The notes under the pieces: generated by a model
Seen by the model: only the letters and a program-made list of their open reading frames with translations
What the model was told of the DNA's origin: nothing
The model's database searches: none
Program-made: the position numbers and the translations under genes
Assembly (NCBI GenBank): GCA_019075865.1
Contig: JAGXAN010000004.1
Span: 248,001 to 312,000 of the forward strand
Length of the DNA stretch: 64,000 nucleotides
Direction of reading: 5' to 3'
Origin: Hyphomicrobiales bacterium
Lineage (GTDB): Bacteria > Pseudomonadota > Alphaproteobacteria > Rhizobiales > Beijerinckiaceae
In this document: in pieces, positions 44,763-54,635 of the stretch
Numbering within the stretch: the stretch's first letter is position 1
How the letters are laid out: every line of letters starts with the position of its first letter

Positions 44763-45308
44763 ATGGATTTCTTCAAAAATCTCCCCAATTTTATCACGCT
44801 GGCGCGGCTTTGCCTGGTTCCGGTCTCGGTTGTGCTGATTACATCTTCGCAATGGGGTAGCGCGTTTTTGGTGTTTGTGGTCGCCGGTCTCTCGGATGCG
44901 CTGGATGGATGGTTGGCCAAAACCTTTCACTTGACCACCGAACTGGGCGCCTATCTGGACCCGATCGCCGATAAAGCCCTGCTGGTCACCATTTTCATCA
45001 CCTTGACCATCATGCATGTCGTGCCGGTGCCGCTGACGGTTTTGGTTGTCTCGCGGGATTTCATGATCGTCGGGGCCGTACTCATGGGGCAGATCATGGG
45101 CAAAGGTCTGGAAATCCGCCCGCTTTTCATATCCAAACTCAACACCACTGCCCAACTGGCGTTTGTTGGCCTGATATTGCTGCTGCGAGCCTTGGGCCGC
45201 GCCACGGACGGCGTCGATATTGAAATCGCCATGATTGTCGTGGCACTCTTGACCCTGATGTCTGCCGGTGCCTATCTGCGCCAATGGTTGCGGCACATGA
45301 ACGCCTGA
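44763..45308 (+). CDS. CDP-alcohol phosphatidyltransferase family protein
   Basis: 181 residues with several membrane helices. The signature D-x2-D-G-x2-A-R-x8-G-x3-D-x3-D is present as D45...D48-G49...A52-K53...G62...D66...D70, with Lys in place of the usual Arg. Such enzymes use CDP-diacylglycerol to make phospholipids; the alcohol acceptor cannot be told. ATG 44763 is preceded by AAGGA that is very close (0 nt), an unusual spacing. It is upstream of an AI-2E transporter gene by 19 nt, within the run hda-ppk-ppx. Confidence 0.88.
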   Translation: MDFFKNLPNFITLARLCLVPVSVVLITSSQWGSAFLVFVVAGLSDALDGWLAKTFHLTTELGAYLDPIADKALLVTIFITLTIMHVVPVPLTVLVVSRDFMIVGAVLMGQIMGKGLEIRPLFISKLNTTAQLAFVGLILLLRALGRATDGVDIEIAMIVVALLTLMSAGAYLRQWLRHMNA

Positions 45309-45327
45309 ACAATCGGGAAATTTACTC

Positions 45328-46476
45328 ATGAATGAAGGTCGGACATTGATAGACTGGCGTGCCGTATTCTGGATCGTCGCACTCATCATTGCTGTGCTGC
45401 TGTTTCATCTCCTCAGCGCCGTCATGATGCCATTCGTGGCCGGCATGGCGCTCGGCTATCTGTTGAACCCGGTGGCAAACTGGCTTGAGCGGCTCGGTCT
45501 CAACCGTCTGGGCGCAACTTTGCTCATTCTGGTCAGTTTCATTCTGGCCATAGGACTGTTCGCGATTTTCGTTGGCCCGTTGCTGGGTCATCAATTGGCG
45601 GGTTTTTTGGTCAGCCTGCCCGATTATGTGGCAAAGCTTGAAGAATTGATCACGAACCAAGCCGCAGCTTTCACCGCCAAATATGGCGGCGGTTACCTTT
45701 CCAGCCTCGGATTGTTTCCCACTGGTGGCTCATCCGATTTGCAAAGCTCCCTGACATCGCTGGCCGGGCAGGGTGCCCAAACGCTGGCCGCGCTGCTGCG
45801 CTCCTTGTGGAATGGCGGCACCGCGCTTGTCAGCATCGTGTCGCTGTTGGTGATCACGCCCGTGGTGGCATTCTATCTGGTGCTGGATTGGGACAAGATG
45901 GTCTTGTCGCTGGATGAATTGATCCCGCTCAACCACCGGGATACGGTGCGGGCCCTGTTGGCGGAAATCGACCGCGCGCTGGGCGGATTTTTGCGCGGTC
46001 AATCGCTTGTCTGCCTGTTTTTGGGTCTTTGGTATGGCTTGGGCCTGTCGCTGGTCGGTCTCAACTTCGGGTTTTTGATCGGCATTTCTGCGGGCATTTT
46101 GAGCTTTGTGCCCTATGTTGGCTCGCTCACCGCCCTGGTTCTGGGGGCGGCGGTTGCCACCGTGCAGGGCTGGCCGCACCTGACCCTGCTGTTTGAAGCG
46201 CTTGGCGTGGTTGTCACTGGCCAATTTCTGGAAGGCAATATCCTCACACCCAAACTGGTGGGCGAATCGATTGGCCTGCATCCCGTCTGGCTGATATTTG
46301 CGCTGTTGGCCTTCAGTTCCCTGCTTGGCTTTACCGGCCTGTTGATCGCGGTGCCGGTGGCCGCCGCCATTGGCGTGCTTTTGCGCTTTGGCGTGCGCCA
46401 ATATCTGCACTCCCCGATATATCTGGGACGACCCGAGGCGACGCCAAATCTGGTGCTGCCCAAGCTGCCGGAGTAA
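45328..46476 (+). CDS. AI-2E family transporter (PerM/UPF0118)
   Basis: 382 residues with about 7-8 hydrophobic helices, typical of the AI-2E exporter/PerM family. Marks are VMMPFVAGMALGYLLNPVANWLERLG at the start, VSLLVITPVVAFYLVLDWDKM in the middle and GFTGLLIAVPVAAAIGVLLRF near the end. Substrate in this genus is unknown; position next to Hda is conserved in alphaproteobacteria. The stop is 4 nt before hda. Confidence 0.92.
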   Translation: MNEGRTLIDWRAVFWIVALIIAVLLFHLLSAVMMPFVAGMALGYLLNPVANWLERLGLNRLGATLLILVSFILAIGLFAIFVGPLLGHQLAGFLVSLPDYVAKLEELITNQAAAFTAKYGGGYLSSLGLFPTGGSSDLQSSLTSLAGQGAQTLAALLRSLWNGGTALVSIVSLLVITPVVAFYLVLDWDKMVLSLDELIPLNHRDTVRALLAEIDRALGGFLRGQSLVCLFLGLWYGLGLSLVGLNFGFLIGISAGILSFVPYVGSLTALVLGAAVATVQGWPHLTLLFEALGVVVTGQFLEGNILTPKLVGESIGLHPVWLIFALLAFSSLLGFTGLLIAVPVAAAIGVLLRFGVRQYLHSPIYLGRPEATPNLVLPKLPE

Positions 46477-46480
46477 GGCA

Positions 46481-47230
46481 ATGGCACTGGATGGCGCCCA
46501 AATGGCATTGTCATTTGCCGCCAGGGCGCAATATGGCCGCGACAATTTCTTCGTCAGCTCCGCCAATTCGGCGGCGTTGGCATTGATCGAGGCTTGGCCA
46601 CGCTGGCCGGACAAGGTGCTGTTGCTGATCGGGCCCAGCGGATCCGGCAAGACTCACCTTGCCCATATTTTTGCGGCCCATGCGCTGGCGAAACTGGTCT
46701 CGCCTGGCGACCTTGCCGCGATCCAGCCGCAGGATATTGCCCGCTTGCCGACCCTGGTGCTGGAGGACATCGACAAGGCCATGTCGCCGGAGCTCGAAGC
46801 CCCGCTGTTTCACCTGCTCAACCTTATGCGCGAAGCCGGGCAGGGGTTGTTGCTGACCGCTGCCAGTGCACCCGATTTATGGGGAATTGCCACGCAGGAT
46901 TTGCTGTCCCGATTGCGGCTGGCCCCCAGCGTGCAGCTACAAGCGCCCGATGACGCGCTTTTCCGCGCCGCCCTGCGCAAAATGATGAACGAGCGACAAT
47001 TGGTTGTTGATGACACGACCTTTGACTATATTGCATTGCGTCTTGATCGCTCGCTTGATTCCGCTCAACTGGTGCTGGAAAAAATGGACCATTTGGCAAT
47101 GCAACATCAGCGGGCGATTACCCGCAGCCTTGCCGCCGCATTTCTGAATCAGCATCAGAATCAGCCGGACTTGTTTGGCGAAGATCCTGAACATCACCCG
47201 CACGATCATTCTCTTGAAAAAAAGCCCTGA
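46481..47230 (+). CDS. hda: Hda-like DnaA regulatory inactivator
   Basis: 249 residues, a DnaA-like AAA+ module without a DNA-binding domain. Walker A is GPSGSGKTH (51-59) and Walker B is LVLEDID. Q7-M-A-L-S-F12 at the N-terminus fits the sliding-clamp-binding motif of Hda. A second such motif, Q228-P-D-L-F232, sits near the C-terminus, which is rich in His/Asp/Glu. Hda with the clamp stimulates hydrolysis of DnaA-ATP, limiting initiation. ATG 46481 starts 4 nt after the AI-2E gene stop; ppk starts 2 nt after its stop. Confidence 0.88.
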   Translation: MALDGAQMALSFAARAQYGRDNFFVSSANSAALALIEAWPRWPDKVLLLIGPSGSGKTHLAHIFAAHALAKLVSPGDLAAIQPQDIARLPTLVLEDIDKAMSPELEAPLFHLLNLMREAGQGLLLTAASAPDLWGIATQDLLSRLRLAPSVQLQAPDDALFRAALRKMMNERQLVVDDTTFDYIALRLDRSLDSAQLVLEKMDHLAMQHQRAITRSLAAAFLNQHQNQPDLFGEDPEHHPHDHSLEKKP

Positions 47231-47232
47231 CG

Positions 47233-49503
47233 ATGGACACCAAATTCACTCCCAGCGTGCCGCGCAAGACTGCCCGACGCCTCCCGACCCGGGTAGATGA
47301 AGCCATGCCAAAGGCCACCCCCGTTTCAGCACTGGCCGCTCAATCGGAACTCAGCCTGTCCACGGAACGCTTCGTCAACCGTGAATTGTCCTGGCTGGAA
47401 TTCAACCGACGCGTGCTGGAGGAGGCCTCCAACAGCAATCACCCCTTGCTCGAACAATTGCGTTTCCTGTCGATATCAGCCAACAACCTCGATGAATTTT
47501 TCATGGTTCGGGTGGCTGGATTGTGCGGTCAGGTGCGCGCGGGCCTGACCACCCCCTCCGAGGACGGACTGACCCCGCAGGAGCAATTGGCCAAAATCGG
47601 TGCAAGTGTCACCACGCTGGCGGGTGACCAGCAAAAGCGCTGGCGCGAATTGCGTCATGAACTCAGCCACAATGGTATTATCCTCGCCGACCCTGCAGCC
47701 TTGACGAAAGCCGAGGAAGTCTGGCTGGAAGATCACTTCCTCCTTCACGTGTTCCCGGTGCTGACGCCGCTGGCGGTTGATCCGGCGCATCCGTTTCCGT
47801 TCATTCCCAACCTAGGGTTCAGCATCGCCCTGGAATTGATGCATGGGCACGATGGTCGGCGCATGCAGGCACTCTTGCGCGTTCCGGCCAAATTGGGCCG
47901 CTTCATTCGGTTGCCAGACACCATGGGAAGTGGCGCGGGTGCCGCGCGTTTCGTTGCGCTGGAAACGCTGGTGCTGATGCACATTTCGCGGCTATTCCCG
48001 GGTTATCACGTCAAGGGTTCCGGACTGTTCCGCGTCATCCGCGATTCCGATCTTGAAATCGAGGAGGAAGCGGAAGATCTGGTTCTTCTGTTTGAAAGTG
48101 CGCTGAAGCGCCGCCGCCGCGGCATCGTCATCCGTCTGGAAATGGATGCGTCCATGCCTGACAAGTTGCGCGCCTTTGTGGGTGACGAGTTGGAAGTGCC
48201 CGCCGATGAGGTGTTTCTCGTCGATGGAATGTTGGCGCTCAGCGAAATTTCTGAATTGATTCAGGTGGATCGGCCCGATCTGAAATTCAAGCCCTATAAC
48301 CCGCGCTACCCCGAACGCATCCGCGAGAACGGCGGTGATTGCTTTGCTGCCATCCGCCAAAAGGATCTGGCGGTGCATCACCCTTACGAATCATTTGACG
48401 TCGTCGTGCAATTCCTCAACCAGGCGGCGCGCGACCCGAATGTGGTAGCCATCAAACAGACTCTGTACCGCACCTCCGCCGACAGTCCGATTGTTCGGGC
48501 GCTGGTGGAAGCCGCCGAGGCCGGTAAATCGGTTACCGCATTGGTTGAGCTAAAGGCGCGGTTTGACGAGGAGGCCAATATCCGCTGGGCGCGCGATCTG
48601 GAGCGGGCCGGTGCGCAAGTCGTGTTTGGCTTTATCGAGTTGAAAACCCACGGCAAAATGTCCATGGTCGTGCGCCGTGAAGCGGGCAATCTCGTTACCT
48701 ATTGTCACATTGGCACCGGCAATTACCACCCGTTTACGGCACGCATTTACACCGACATTTCGTTTTTCACGGCTGACCCGGCCATTGGCCGCGATGTGTC
48801 ACGCGTTTTCAACTTCATCACCGGCTATGCGGAACCGCAGGGCCTCGAACGGCTCGCCGTTTCGCCGATCTCCCTCAAAAGAGTGCTGATGGAACGTATC
48901 GAGGAAGAAATAGCCTTCGCCAAGGCCGGCAAGCCCGCCAGCATCTGGGGCAAGTGCAACGCTCTGGTCGACCCCAACATCATCGATGCGCTTTATCGGG
49001 CGAGCCAGGCTGGCGTCCAGATTGATTTTGTGGTGCGCGGCATTTGCTGCCTGCGTCCGGGTATTCCCGGCCTGTCTGAAAACATTCGCGTCAAATCGAT
49101 TATTGGCCGGTTCCTGGAACATGCGCGCGTCTATGTATTTGGTGGCGGTCATGCGCTGCCCCATCCCAAGGCGCATGTGTTCATCTCGTCTGCGGATCTG
49201 ATGCAGCGCAATCTGGAACGACGCGTCGAAATTCTGGCCCCAATCCTCAACCCCACCGTGCATGAGCAAATTCTCAACCAGATCATGGTCGCCAATCTGA
49301 TGGACAACCAGCAAAGCTATCGTGTGCTGCCCGATGGCACCTCGGTGCGGATGACACTGTCCGCCGGTGAAAAGCCGTTCAATGTGCATGAGTATTTCAT
49401 GACCCACCCCAGCCTGTCAGGACGCGGTAAAGCCCGCAAGGGCTCCAGCCCCCGCAATCTCTCGGATCGATCAGAAACCAGCAATGAGCCCCAAGGCGTT
49501 TGA
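47233..49503 (+). CDS. ppk: Polyphosphate kinase 1
   Basis: 756 residues. It polymerises the gamma-phosphate of ATP into polyphosphate. The N-terminal part ([37 protein letters not shown]) and the two phospholipase D-like active-site halves with HGKM and HPKAH are present; [18 protein letters not shown] is typical. The first ~40 residues are a basic extension before the family start. Two nt separate it from hda and 4 nt from ppx, so it is in one operon with them. Confidence 0.96.
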   Translation: MDTKFTPSVPRKTARRLPTRVDEAMPKATPVSALAAQSELSLSTERFVNRELSWLEFNRRVLEEASNSNHPLLEQLRFLSISANNLDEFFMVRVAGLCGQVRAGLTTPSEDGLTPQEQLAKIGASVTTLAGDQQKRWRELRHELSHNGIILADPAALTKAEEVWLEDHFLLHVFPVLTPLAVDPAHPFPFIPNLGFSIALELMHGHDGRRMQALLRVPAKLGRFIRLPDTMGSGAGAARFVALETLVLMHISRLFPGYHVKGSGLFRVIRDSDLEIEEEAEDLVLLFESALKRRRRGIVIRLEMDASMPDKLRAFVGDELEVPADEVFLVDGMLALSEISELIQVDRPDLKFKPYNPRYPERIRENGGDCFAAIRQKDLAVHHPYESFDVVVQFLNQAARDPNVVAIKQTLYRTSADSPIVRALVEAAEAGKSVTALVELKARFDEEANIRWARDLERAGAQVVFGFIELKTHGKMSMVVRREAGNLVTYCHIGTGNYHPFTARIYTDISFFTADPAIGRDVSRVFNFITGYAEPQGLERLAVSPISLKRVLMERIEEEIAFAKAGKPASIWGKCNALVDPNIIDALYRASQAGVQIDFVVRGICCLRPGIPGLSENIRVKSIIGRFLEHARVYVFGGGHALPHPKAHVFISSADLMQRNLERRVEILAPILNPTVHEQILNQIMVANLMDNQQSYRVLPDGTSVRMTLSAGEKPFNVHEYFMTHPSLSGRGKARKGSSPRNLSDRSETSNEPQGV

Positions 49504-49507
49504 AACT

Positions 49508-51058
49508 ATGGCCCCCCAATTAATGCAAAAAACGACACCAGTCACCACAATGGCGGATAAGGGCGGCGCGACTTTCCAGCGTCCGGTTGCAATTGTCGAT
49601 ATCGGCTCCAATTCGGTGCGTCTTGTCGCTTATGAGGGGCTGGCCCGCGCGCCCACCGCCATTTTCAATGAAAAGGTCTTGTGCGGATTGGGCCGCGGCG
49701 TGATGATTACCGGGCAATTGCCGCAAGAAGGCATAGACAAAGCCTTGCAGGCCCTTCGACGCTTCAAGATTCTGGCGCGCAACATGCACATTGACAATAT
49801 CGCGGTGCTCGCCACCGCAGCGGTGCGCGATGCCCAGAACGGCAAGGCCTTTCTCAAGGAGGCCGAGGCAGCGATAGGCGAACCGATTGATCTGCTCACC
49901 GGTGCCGACGAGGCGGAATTGTCGGCATTGGGTGTGCTTTCGGGCATCTATCAACCAGACGGCGTGGCGGGCGACCTGGGTGGTGGTTCGCTGGAATTGA
50001 TCCAGATTGCCGACGCGCAACTTGGCGAGGGTATTACCTTGCCGCTGGGCGGGCTGGCATTGGCCGACGCCGCCAAAGGTTCGCCGCGTGCAGCGGTCAA
50101 GATTGTGCGGGATGCTCTGGCTTCGGCTGCACCCTTGCAGAACATGCAGGGTCGCACCTTTTACGCGGTAGGCGGCACGTGGCGCGCCTTGGCCCGCCTT
50201 CACATGCGCCAGCGCAATTACCCGCTGAAGGTCATGCATAATTACATTATTCCGGCCCGCGACGCGGCTGATTTTGCCGGCCTCGTCGAGCGTGTCGAAA
50301 CAGATTCGCTGGTCTCCATCGGCAGCGTGGCCGCACCCCGCCGCCCACTTTTATCCTACGGTGCCATCGTCCTTGAGGAAATCATCCGCATTGCCGCCCC
50401 CAAGGAAATCGTGCTTTCGGCATCAGGCGTGCGCGAAGGCTTGTTGTACAAGCGCCTGTCCCAGCGCGCCCGAACCGAAGATCCATTGCTGGCCGAAGCG
50501 CATGCCATGAACCGCCTGCGCTCACGCGCGCCGCGCCATGGCGAGGAATTATGCGCCTGGTCTGACCAATTCCTTGCCTCGACCCATCTCGAAGAGACCA
50601 CCGAGGAGACCCGCTTGCGCCATGTTGGCTGCCTGCTGGCGGATGTCGCCTGGCGTGCCCACCCCGATTATCGCGGCGAACAGAGCATGAACCTGATTGC
50701 GCATGCGCCATTTCTGGGAATCGACCATGCTGGCCGCGCATTTTTGGCCCTTGCTGTGGCTTATCGCCATGAGGGCATAGACAGCGATGTCAGCCCGCAA
50801 ATCCGCGCGCTGATTTCAGCCCGTCAACTGGACCGTGCCCGCATCCTCGGGGCGGTTCTGCGCGTCGCCTATCTGATTTCGACTGCCATGCCCGACGTTC
50901 TGGGCCAGACCCCAATGCGCTGCTCACGAACCCATGTGAAGCTTTCATTGCCGGCCAGATTTGCGCCGCTGATGAGTGACCGGCTTCAAAACCGCCTCAA
51001 GCAATTGGCCAAACTCATCGGCCGTGAACCGCAGGTCAACATTATCCCCGAAGATTGA
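49508..51058 (+). CDS. ppx: Exopolyphosphatase (Ppx/GppA family)
   Basis: 516 residues. The actin-like core shows VAIVDIGSNSVRLVAYEG, ATAAVRDAQNG, LTGADEAELSALG and GDLGGGSLELIQI. The C-terminal half carries an HD-like domain region, as in longer Ppx. It removes phosphate from polyphosphate ends and may act on (p)ppGpp precursors. ATG 49508 lies just after the ppk stop; ATG 49484 would overlap ppk. It closes the hda-ppk-ppx run and faces a CoA-binding protein gene. Confidence 0.94.
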   Translation: MAPQLMQKTTPVTTMADKGGATFQRPVAIVDIGSNSVRLVAYEGLARAPTAIFNEKVLCGLGRGVMITGQLPQEGIDKALQALRRFKILARNMHIDNIAVLATAAVRDAQNGKAFLKEAEAAIGEPIDLLTGADEAELSALGVLSGIYQPDGVAGDLGGGSLELIQIADAQLGEGITLPLGGLALADAAKGSPRAAVKIVRDALASAAPLQNMQGRTFYAVGGTWRALARLHMRQRNYPLKVMHNYIIPARDAADFAGLVERVETDSLVSIGSVAAPRRPLLSYGAIVLEEIIRIAAPKEIVLSASGVREGLLYKRLSQRARTEDPLLAEAHAMNRLRSRAPRHGEELCAWSDQFLASTHLEETTEETRLRHVGCLLADVAWRAHPDYRGEQSMNLIAHAPFLGIDHAGRAFLALAVAYRHEGIDSDVSPQIRALISARQLDRARILGAVLRVAYLISTAMPDVLGQTPMRCSRTHVKLSLPARFAPLMSDRLQNRLKQLAKLIGREPQVNIIPED

Positions 51059-51110
51059 CCAATCGGCTCCATACTCAAGCCTAAGATGAGGTAATTGGCA
51101 CAAATTATTG

Positions 51111-51641
51111 TTATAATCTTCTTTTTTGAACGGAACCTTTTGCCATAATCGGCTTCCTGGACGACAGGATCCTCGAATTGAGCCCATTCCAGCCGCTTTC
51201 GCCCGACAAGCGTCCAAATTCAATTTTCGGGCAACGATCCATGATCACGCGCACACCTTGCGCCTGCGCACGGGCGGCGGCAGCGTCGTGGCGGACGCTA
51301 AGTTGCATCCAGATCACCTTTGGCAGCGGCACCAGTTGCAGGGCCTCATCGACCACATCACCAGCCGCCGCCGAGTTTCGAAAAATATCGACCATGTCGA
51401 CCGGTTCGGGCACATCGCTGAGCCGCGCATAGACTGGCGCGCCAGCGATTGTCCCACCCGCCAGCCCCGGATTGATGGCAAACACCCGGTAACCGCGCCC
51501 CATGAGATATTTCAGCACCAGAAAGGACGGCCGACTGGTGTTATTCGATGCCCCGACCATGGCGATCGTATGCACCAACTTGAGCGTCTCGCGGATGAAT
51601 TCATCCGTGTAATGCAACCTCGGCGGTAGGGTTTCATCCAT
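51111..51641 (-). CDS. CoA-binding domain protein (YccU-like)
   Basis: 176 residues with one Rossmann-like CoA-binding domain (TIAMVGASNNTSRPSFLVLKYLMGRGYRVFAINPG). A basic tail (AKGSVQKRRL) ends the protein. The family resembles the CoA-binding part of succinyl-CoA synthetase; function is unknown. ATG 51641 overlaps the enoyl-CoA hydratase stop by 8 nt (ATGGATGA), so it is translationally coupled to it. Confidence 0.88.
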   Translation of the reverse strand: MDETLPPRLHYTDEFIRETLKLVHTIAMVGASNNTSRPSFLVLKYLMGRGYRVFAINPGLAGGTIAGAPVYARLSDVPEPVDMVDIFRNSAAAGDVVDEALQLVPLPKVIWMQLSVRHDAAAARAQAQGVRVIMDRCPKIEFGRLSGESGWNGLNSRILSSRKPIMAKGSVQKRRL

Positions 51642-52446
51642 CCTGATGGCTCCAGACCGGCTTGCGTTTGGCCAGTAGCGCGCCAATGCCCTCGCGCGCA
51701 TCCGCTTCCAGCATGTTGCAGGTCATCACCGCGCTCGCCTCATCATAAGCGGCCGCTTGCGAAAGGTGGCGGGTCGCATAGAACGCTTTCTTGCCAAGCC
51801 GCACACTGGCGCGCGATTTATCCGCAATCTGTTGTGCCAAAACCAGCGCGCACGCCTCCGCCTCGCCAGCGGGCACCACCCGGTTCACAAGGCCGAACCT
51901 GTAAGCCTCGCCCGCGTCATGCACCTGTCCCAGAAGCAGCATTTCCAGCGCATGCTTTTGGGTAAGATTGCTGGCAATTGCCACCATGGGGGTTGTGCAA
52001 AACAGCCCGAGGTTGACGCCCGGCGTGCAAAACCCGGCCTGCGCCCCGGCGACCGCCAGATCGCAGGACGCAACCAACTGGCAACCTGCCGCTGTCGCCA
52101 GCCCCTCGACCGCCGCAATCACGGGTTGCGGAAGCCCTGTTATCGCCTGCATCACCTGAGAGCAGGTGGCAAAAGTACGGGCAAAATACGCTTCCCCGCC
52201 ATCCGCATTCTGGCGCGCGGCGGTCAATTGCTTCAAGTCATGGCCGGCGCAAAACGCTGGCCCCTCTCCGGAGAGCACGATCGCGCCAACCTGCGGATCA
52301 GTGGCCAAGGCGCTGAATGTGTCGAGCAGAGCTTCCAGCAATTCCAGCGACAAGGCGTTGCGCCGCGACGGTTGCGTCAAACGCAGATGGCACACGCCAC
52401 CGGCAAAGCTGGAGGTTATGAGCGACGAATGGGTTTGTAAGTTCAT
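51634..52446 (-). CDS. Enoyl-CoA hydratase/isomerase family protein
   Basis: 270 residues. Crotonase-fold marks: AIVLSGEGPAFCAGHDLKQL forms the oxyanion hole and CoA site, VIAAVEGLATAAGCQLVASCDLAVA the second. The precise reaction is uncertain; the two catalytic Glu of classical hydratases are not clearly present around LFCTTPMVAIAS, so hydrolase or isomerase activity is possible. ATG 52446 (MNLQTHSS) is chosen; ATG 52464 adds six residues. The CoA-binding protein gene overlaps its end. Confidence 0.87.
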   Translation of the reverse strand: MNLQTHSSLITSSFAGGVCHLRLTQPSRRNALSLELLEALLDTFSALATDPQVGAIVLSGEGPAFCAGHDLKQLTAARQNADGGEAYFARTFATCSQVMQAITGLPQPVIAAVEGLATAAGCQLVASCDLAVAGAQAGFCTPGVNLGLFCTTPMVAIASNLTQKHALEMLLLGQVHDAGEAYRFGLVNRVVPAGEAEACALVLAQQIADKSRASVRLGKKAFYATRHLSQAAAYDEASAVMTCNMLEADAREGIGALLAKRKPVWSHQDG

Positions 52447-52597
52447 GGCTTGAGTTTCGATCATTTTTCGCAGCGCTTCAAGCCAAATCTGGCGCTTGCC
52501 GGATGGCTTGCGCCGCTACTATGCCCGTGTCTATAGTCCCGCAGGGTGATCACGAAACCGGATGCTGGAGGCTCACCCCCAGGGCAGGAATGACGAT

Positions 52598-53041
52598 ATG
52601 AGCAAGGGCACGACCCACAGCAATGTGATGGACAAAGACGATATTACCGCATTCCTCGCTGCCTATTTTCCGCAAATTAAGGAAGGTGGCACTGAATTGC
52701 TGGTGGAAGCAGCCGGCCCGATGACGGCGCGCCTGCGCATGGTGTTCAACGAGCGCTTTTTGCGACCGGGCGGCACCATTTCCGGGCCCACCATGTTCAT
52801 GCTGGCCGATGTCGGGCTATATGTTGCCATTCTTGCGCAAATCGGCCCGGTAGCTTTGGCAGTCACCACCAATTTGAACATCAATTTTCTGCAAAAGCCT
52901 GGCCATAGTGACCTGATTGCCGAGTGTCGCGTCCTCAAACTTGGCAAACGGCTTGCGGTGGGCGACGTTTCCATTTTTTCGGCGGGCAATGGCGTACTCG
53001 TAGCGCACGCAACCGGCACTTATTCCATACCCGCGCACTGA
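52598..53041 (+). CDS. Hotdog-fold thioesterase (PaaI family)
   Basis: 147 residues. The hotdog region has RFLRPGGTISGPTMFMLADVGLYVAIL, where the Asp in LADVG is the usual catalytic acid, followed by VTTNLNINFLQKP and SVAA-like beta strands. It hydrolyses acyl- or aryl-CoA esters; the substrate is unknown. AGGAAT lies about 6 nt before ATG 52598. It is divergent from the enoyl-CoA hydratase. Confidence 0.87.
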   Translation: MSKGTTHSNVMDKDDITAFLAAYFPQIKEGGTELLVEAAGPMTARLRMVFNERFLRPGGTISGPTMFMLADVGLYVAILAQIGPVALAVTTNLNINFLQKPGHSDLIAECRVLKLGKRLAVGDVSIFSAGNGVLVAHATGTYSIPAH

Positions 53042-53233
53042 GGCCATGCAGCCTTGCGTCAACGCGGCCACGGCACTGCGTCATATAACCCTGAAAACGT
53101 CATTTTCGGCGCTGATTTGCCGGGAATTGGCCGCCGCAATGCTTGACTCTGGAACACTTACAAGGTCAATTTGCCGGGCTGTTTGGCGAGGGGCTTGCAG
53201 TTATTTTCAACTATTCTTTTTAGGGCTGGACCA

Positions 53234-54625
53234 ATGTTTGAACCAAGAAAATGGGGAACAGGGGCTTTAGTGCTTCTTCCCTTGTGGCTTTTTGCCAATC
53301 ACGCCGTCACCAGCGATGTCGAGGCAGATCTTGCCGCTCGCGCCAAGGCGGCTTTGCCAGCCGACATGCTCGACAAGGCGCAAGTGAGCGTTGCCGGGCG
53401 CGATGTTACCATTACCGGCACGCCCTTTAGCGCCGCCGACCGCGATGCGGTGGAGGCTGCCATAGTTAATGTGCCGGGCGTGCGCCTGCTCAACTCGGAT
53501 ATGACCGATCTGGCACAAGCCAAGCCCTATCATTTTGAAGCGGCGATCATGGATCAGAAAATCACGCTTTCGGGTGACGTGCCAGATGCCATCACGCGGG
53601 CCAAATTGTTGGCCGAGGCCAAGCTCGCCAATCCGGGTGCCAGCATTGTTGATCAGATGACTTATGCGGGCGGTGCACCCGCTGGTTTTGCCGCCGCCGG
53701 TGCCTTCACGATTGGCGAACTGGCCAAACTGAAGGAAGGCAAGGCCGACATCAACGATAGTGCCCTCAGTCTCGACGGATCCGCCCAAAAGTCGGAAATT
53801 GCCGCACAAATCAAGGCCGCAACCGCGGCAACCATGCCGGGCGGACTAATATTGAAAGCGGCCAACATCAAGGATTTGGAAGCCCCGGTTCAGGCCGCCG
53901 AAGCGGCTGCCGCCAAAGCCGCCGCGGATGAAAAGGCCGCTGCCGACAAGGCAGCCGAGGAAAAGGCTGCAGCGGACAAGGCAGCCATGGAAAAGGCTGC
54001 CGCGGACAAGGCAGCTGAGGAAAAAGCTGTTGCTGACAAGGCCGCAGCTGACAAGGCTGCCGAGGAAAAGGCCGCAATGGAAAAGGCTGCCGCCGACAAG
54101 GCTGCTGCTGAGAAAGCCCTTGCGGACAAGGCGGCGGCTGACCAGGCTGCTATGGAAAAGGCTGCGGCTGACAAAGCCGCTTTGGAAAAGGCGGCAATGG
54201 AAAAGGCGGCTGCGGCCAAAGCGGCCGCTCCGGCTATGCCTGCCGCGCCGGCAGCCGTTGTGGACGCCTGCAACACCCAAATTGGCCAGATGCTGCAATC
54301 AGATAAAATTCATTTTGCGGTAGCACGGGCCGACATACTTCCAAATTCCTTTGATCTTTTGCATAAAATTGGAGACGAATTGAAACGCTGCGCCGATGCC
54401 AAAGTGACCGTCACCGGCTTCACCGACGCGGATGGCGACCCCAAATTGAACCAGGTCCTTTCTGAATCTCGCGCTAATGCGGTGGTCACTTATCTGGCCA
54501 AAGACGGTGTGGATGAAAGCCATTTGCAAGCGCGCGGCATGGGTGCCTCCGATCCGGTAGCCCCCAATGACACGCGCACCAACAAGGCTAAGAACCGCCG
54601 CATCGAATTTTCAATTTCCAATTAA
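53234..54625 (+). CDS. Inner-membrane-anchored BON/OmpA-domain protein with a pentapeptide-repeat rod
   Basis: 463 residues. A single hydrophobic segment (about 10-27) anchors the N-terminus. Two BON-like modules follow (about 30-95 and 98-220; [40 protein letters not shown]), the order found in ArfA/OmpATb-like proteins. Residues ~230-335 are twenty or so [DE]KAA[AEM] pentads, then comes an OmpA-like domain (about 350-460) with [21 protein letters not shown] and NRRIEF, expected to bind peptidoglycan. The first in-frame ATG, 53171, precedes family similarity, so ATG 53234 is chosen; AGGG is upstream. Ten nt after the stop begins the HhH-repeat membrane protein. Confidence 0.85.
   Translation: MFEPRKWGTGALVLLPLWLFANHAVTSDVEADLAARAKAALPADMLDKAQVSVAGRDVTITGTPFSAADRDAVEAAIVNVPGVRLLNSDMTDLAQAKPYHFEAAIMDQKITLSGDVPDAITRAKLLAEAKLANPGASIVDQMTYAGGAPAGFAAAGAFTIGELAKLKEGKADINDSALSLDGSAQKSEIAAQIKAATAATMPGGLILKAANIKDLEAPVQAAEAAAAKAAADEKAAADKAAEEKAAADKAAMEKAAADKAAEEKAVADKAAADKAAEEKAAMEKAAADKAAAEKALADKAAADQAAMEKAAADKAALEKAAMEKAAAAKAAAPAMPAAPAAVVDACNTQIGQMLQSDKIHFAVARADILPNSFDLLHKIGDELKRCADAKVTVTGFTDADGDPKLNQVLSESRANAVVTYLAKDGVDESHLQARGMGASDPVAPNDTRTNKAKNRRIEFSISN
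53926..54235 (+). repeat. 15-bp (pentapeptide) repeat array encoding a predicted helical rod
   Basis: About 20 head-to-tail copies of a five-codon unit encoding [DE]-K-A-A-[AEM]. K(i) and D/E(i+4) recur along the chain, which favours a single stable alpha helix of about 15 nm. The DNA copies differ mainly in synonymous positions. Confidence 0.8.
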
Positions 54626-54635
54626 GGGGCATTCC

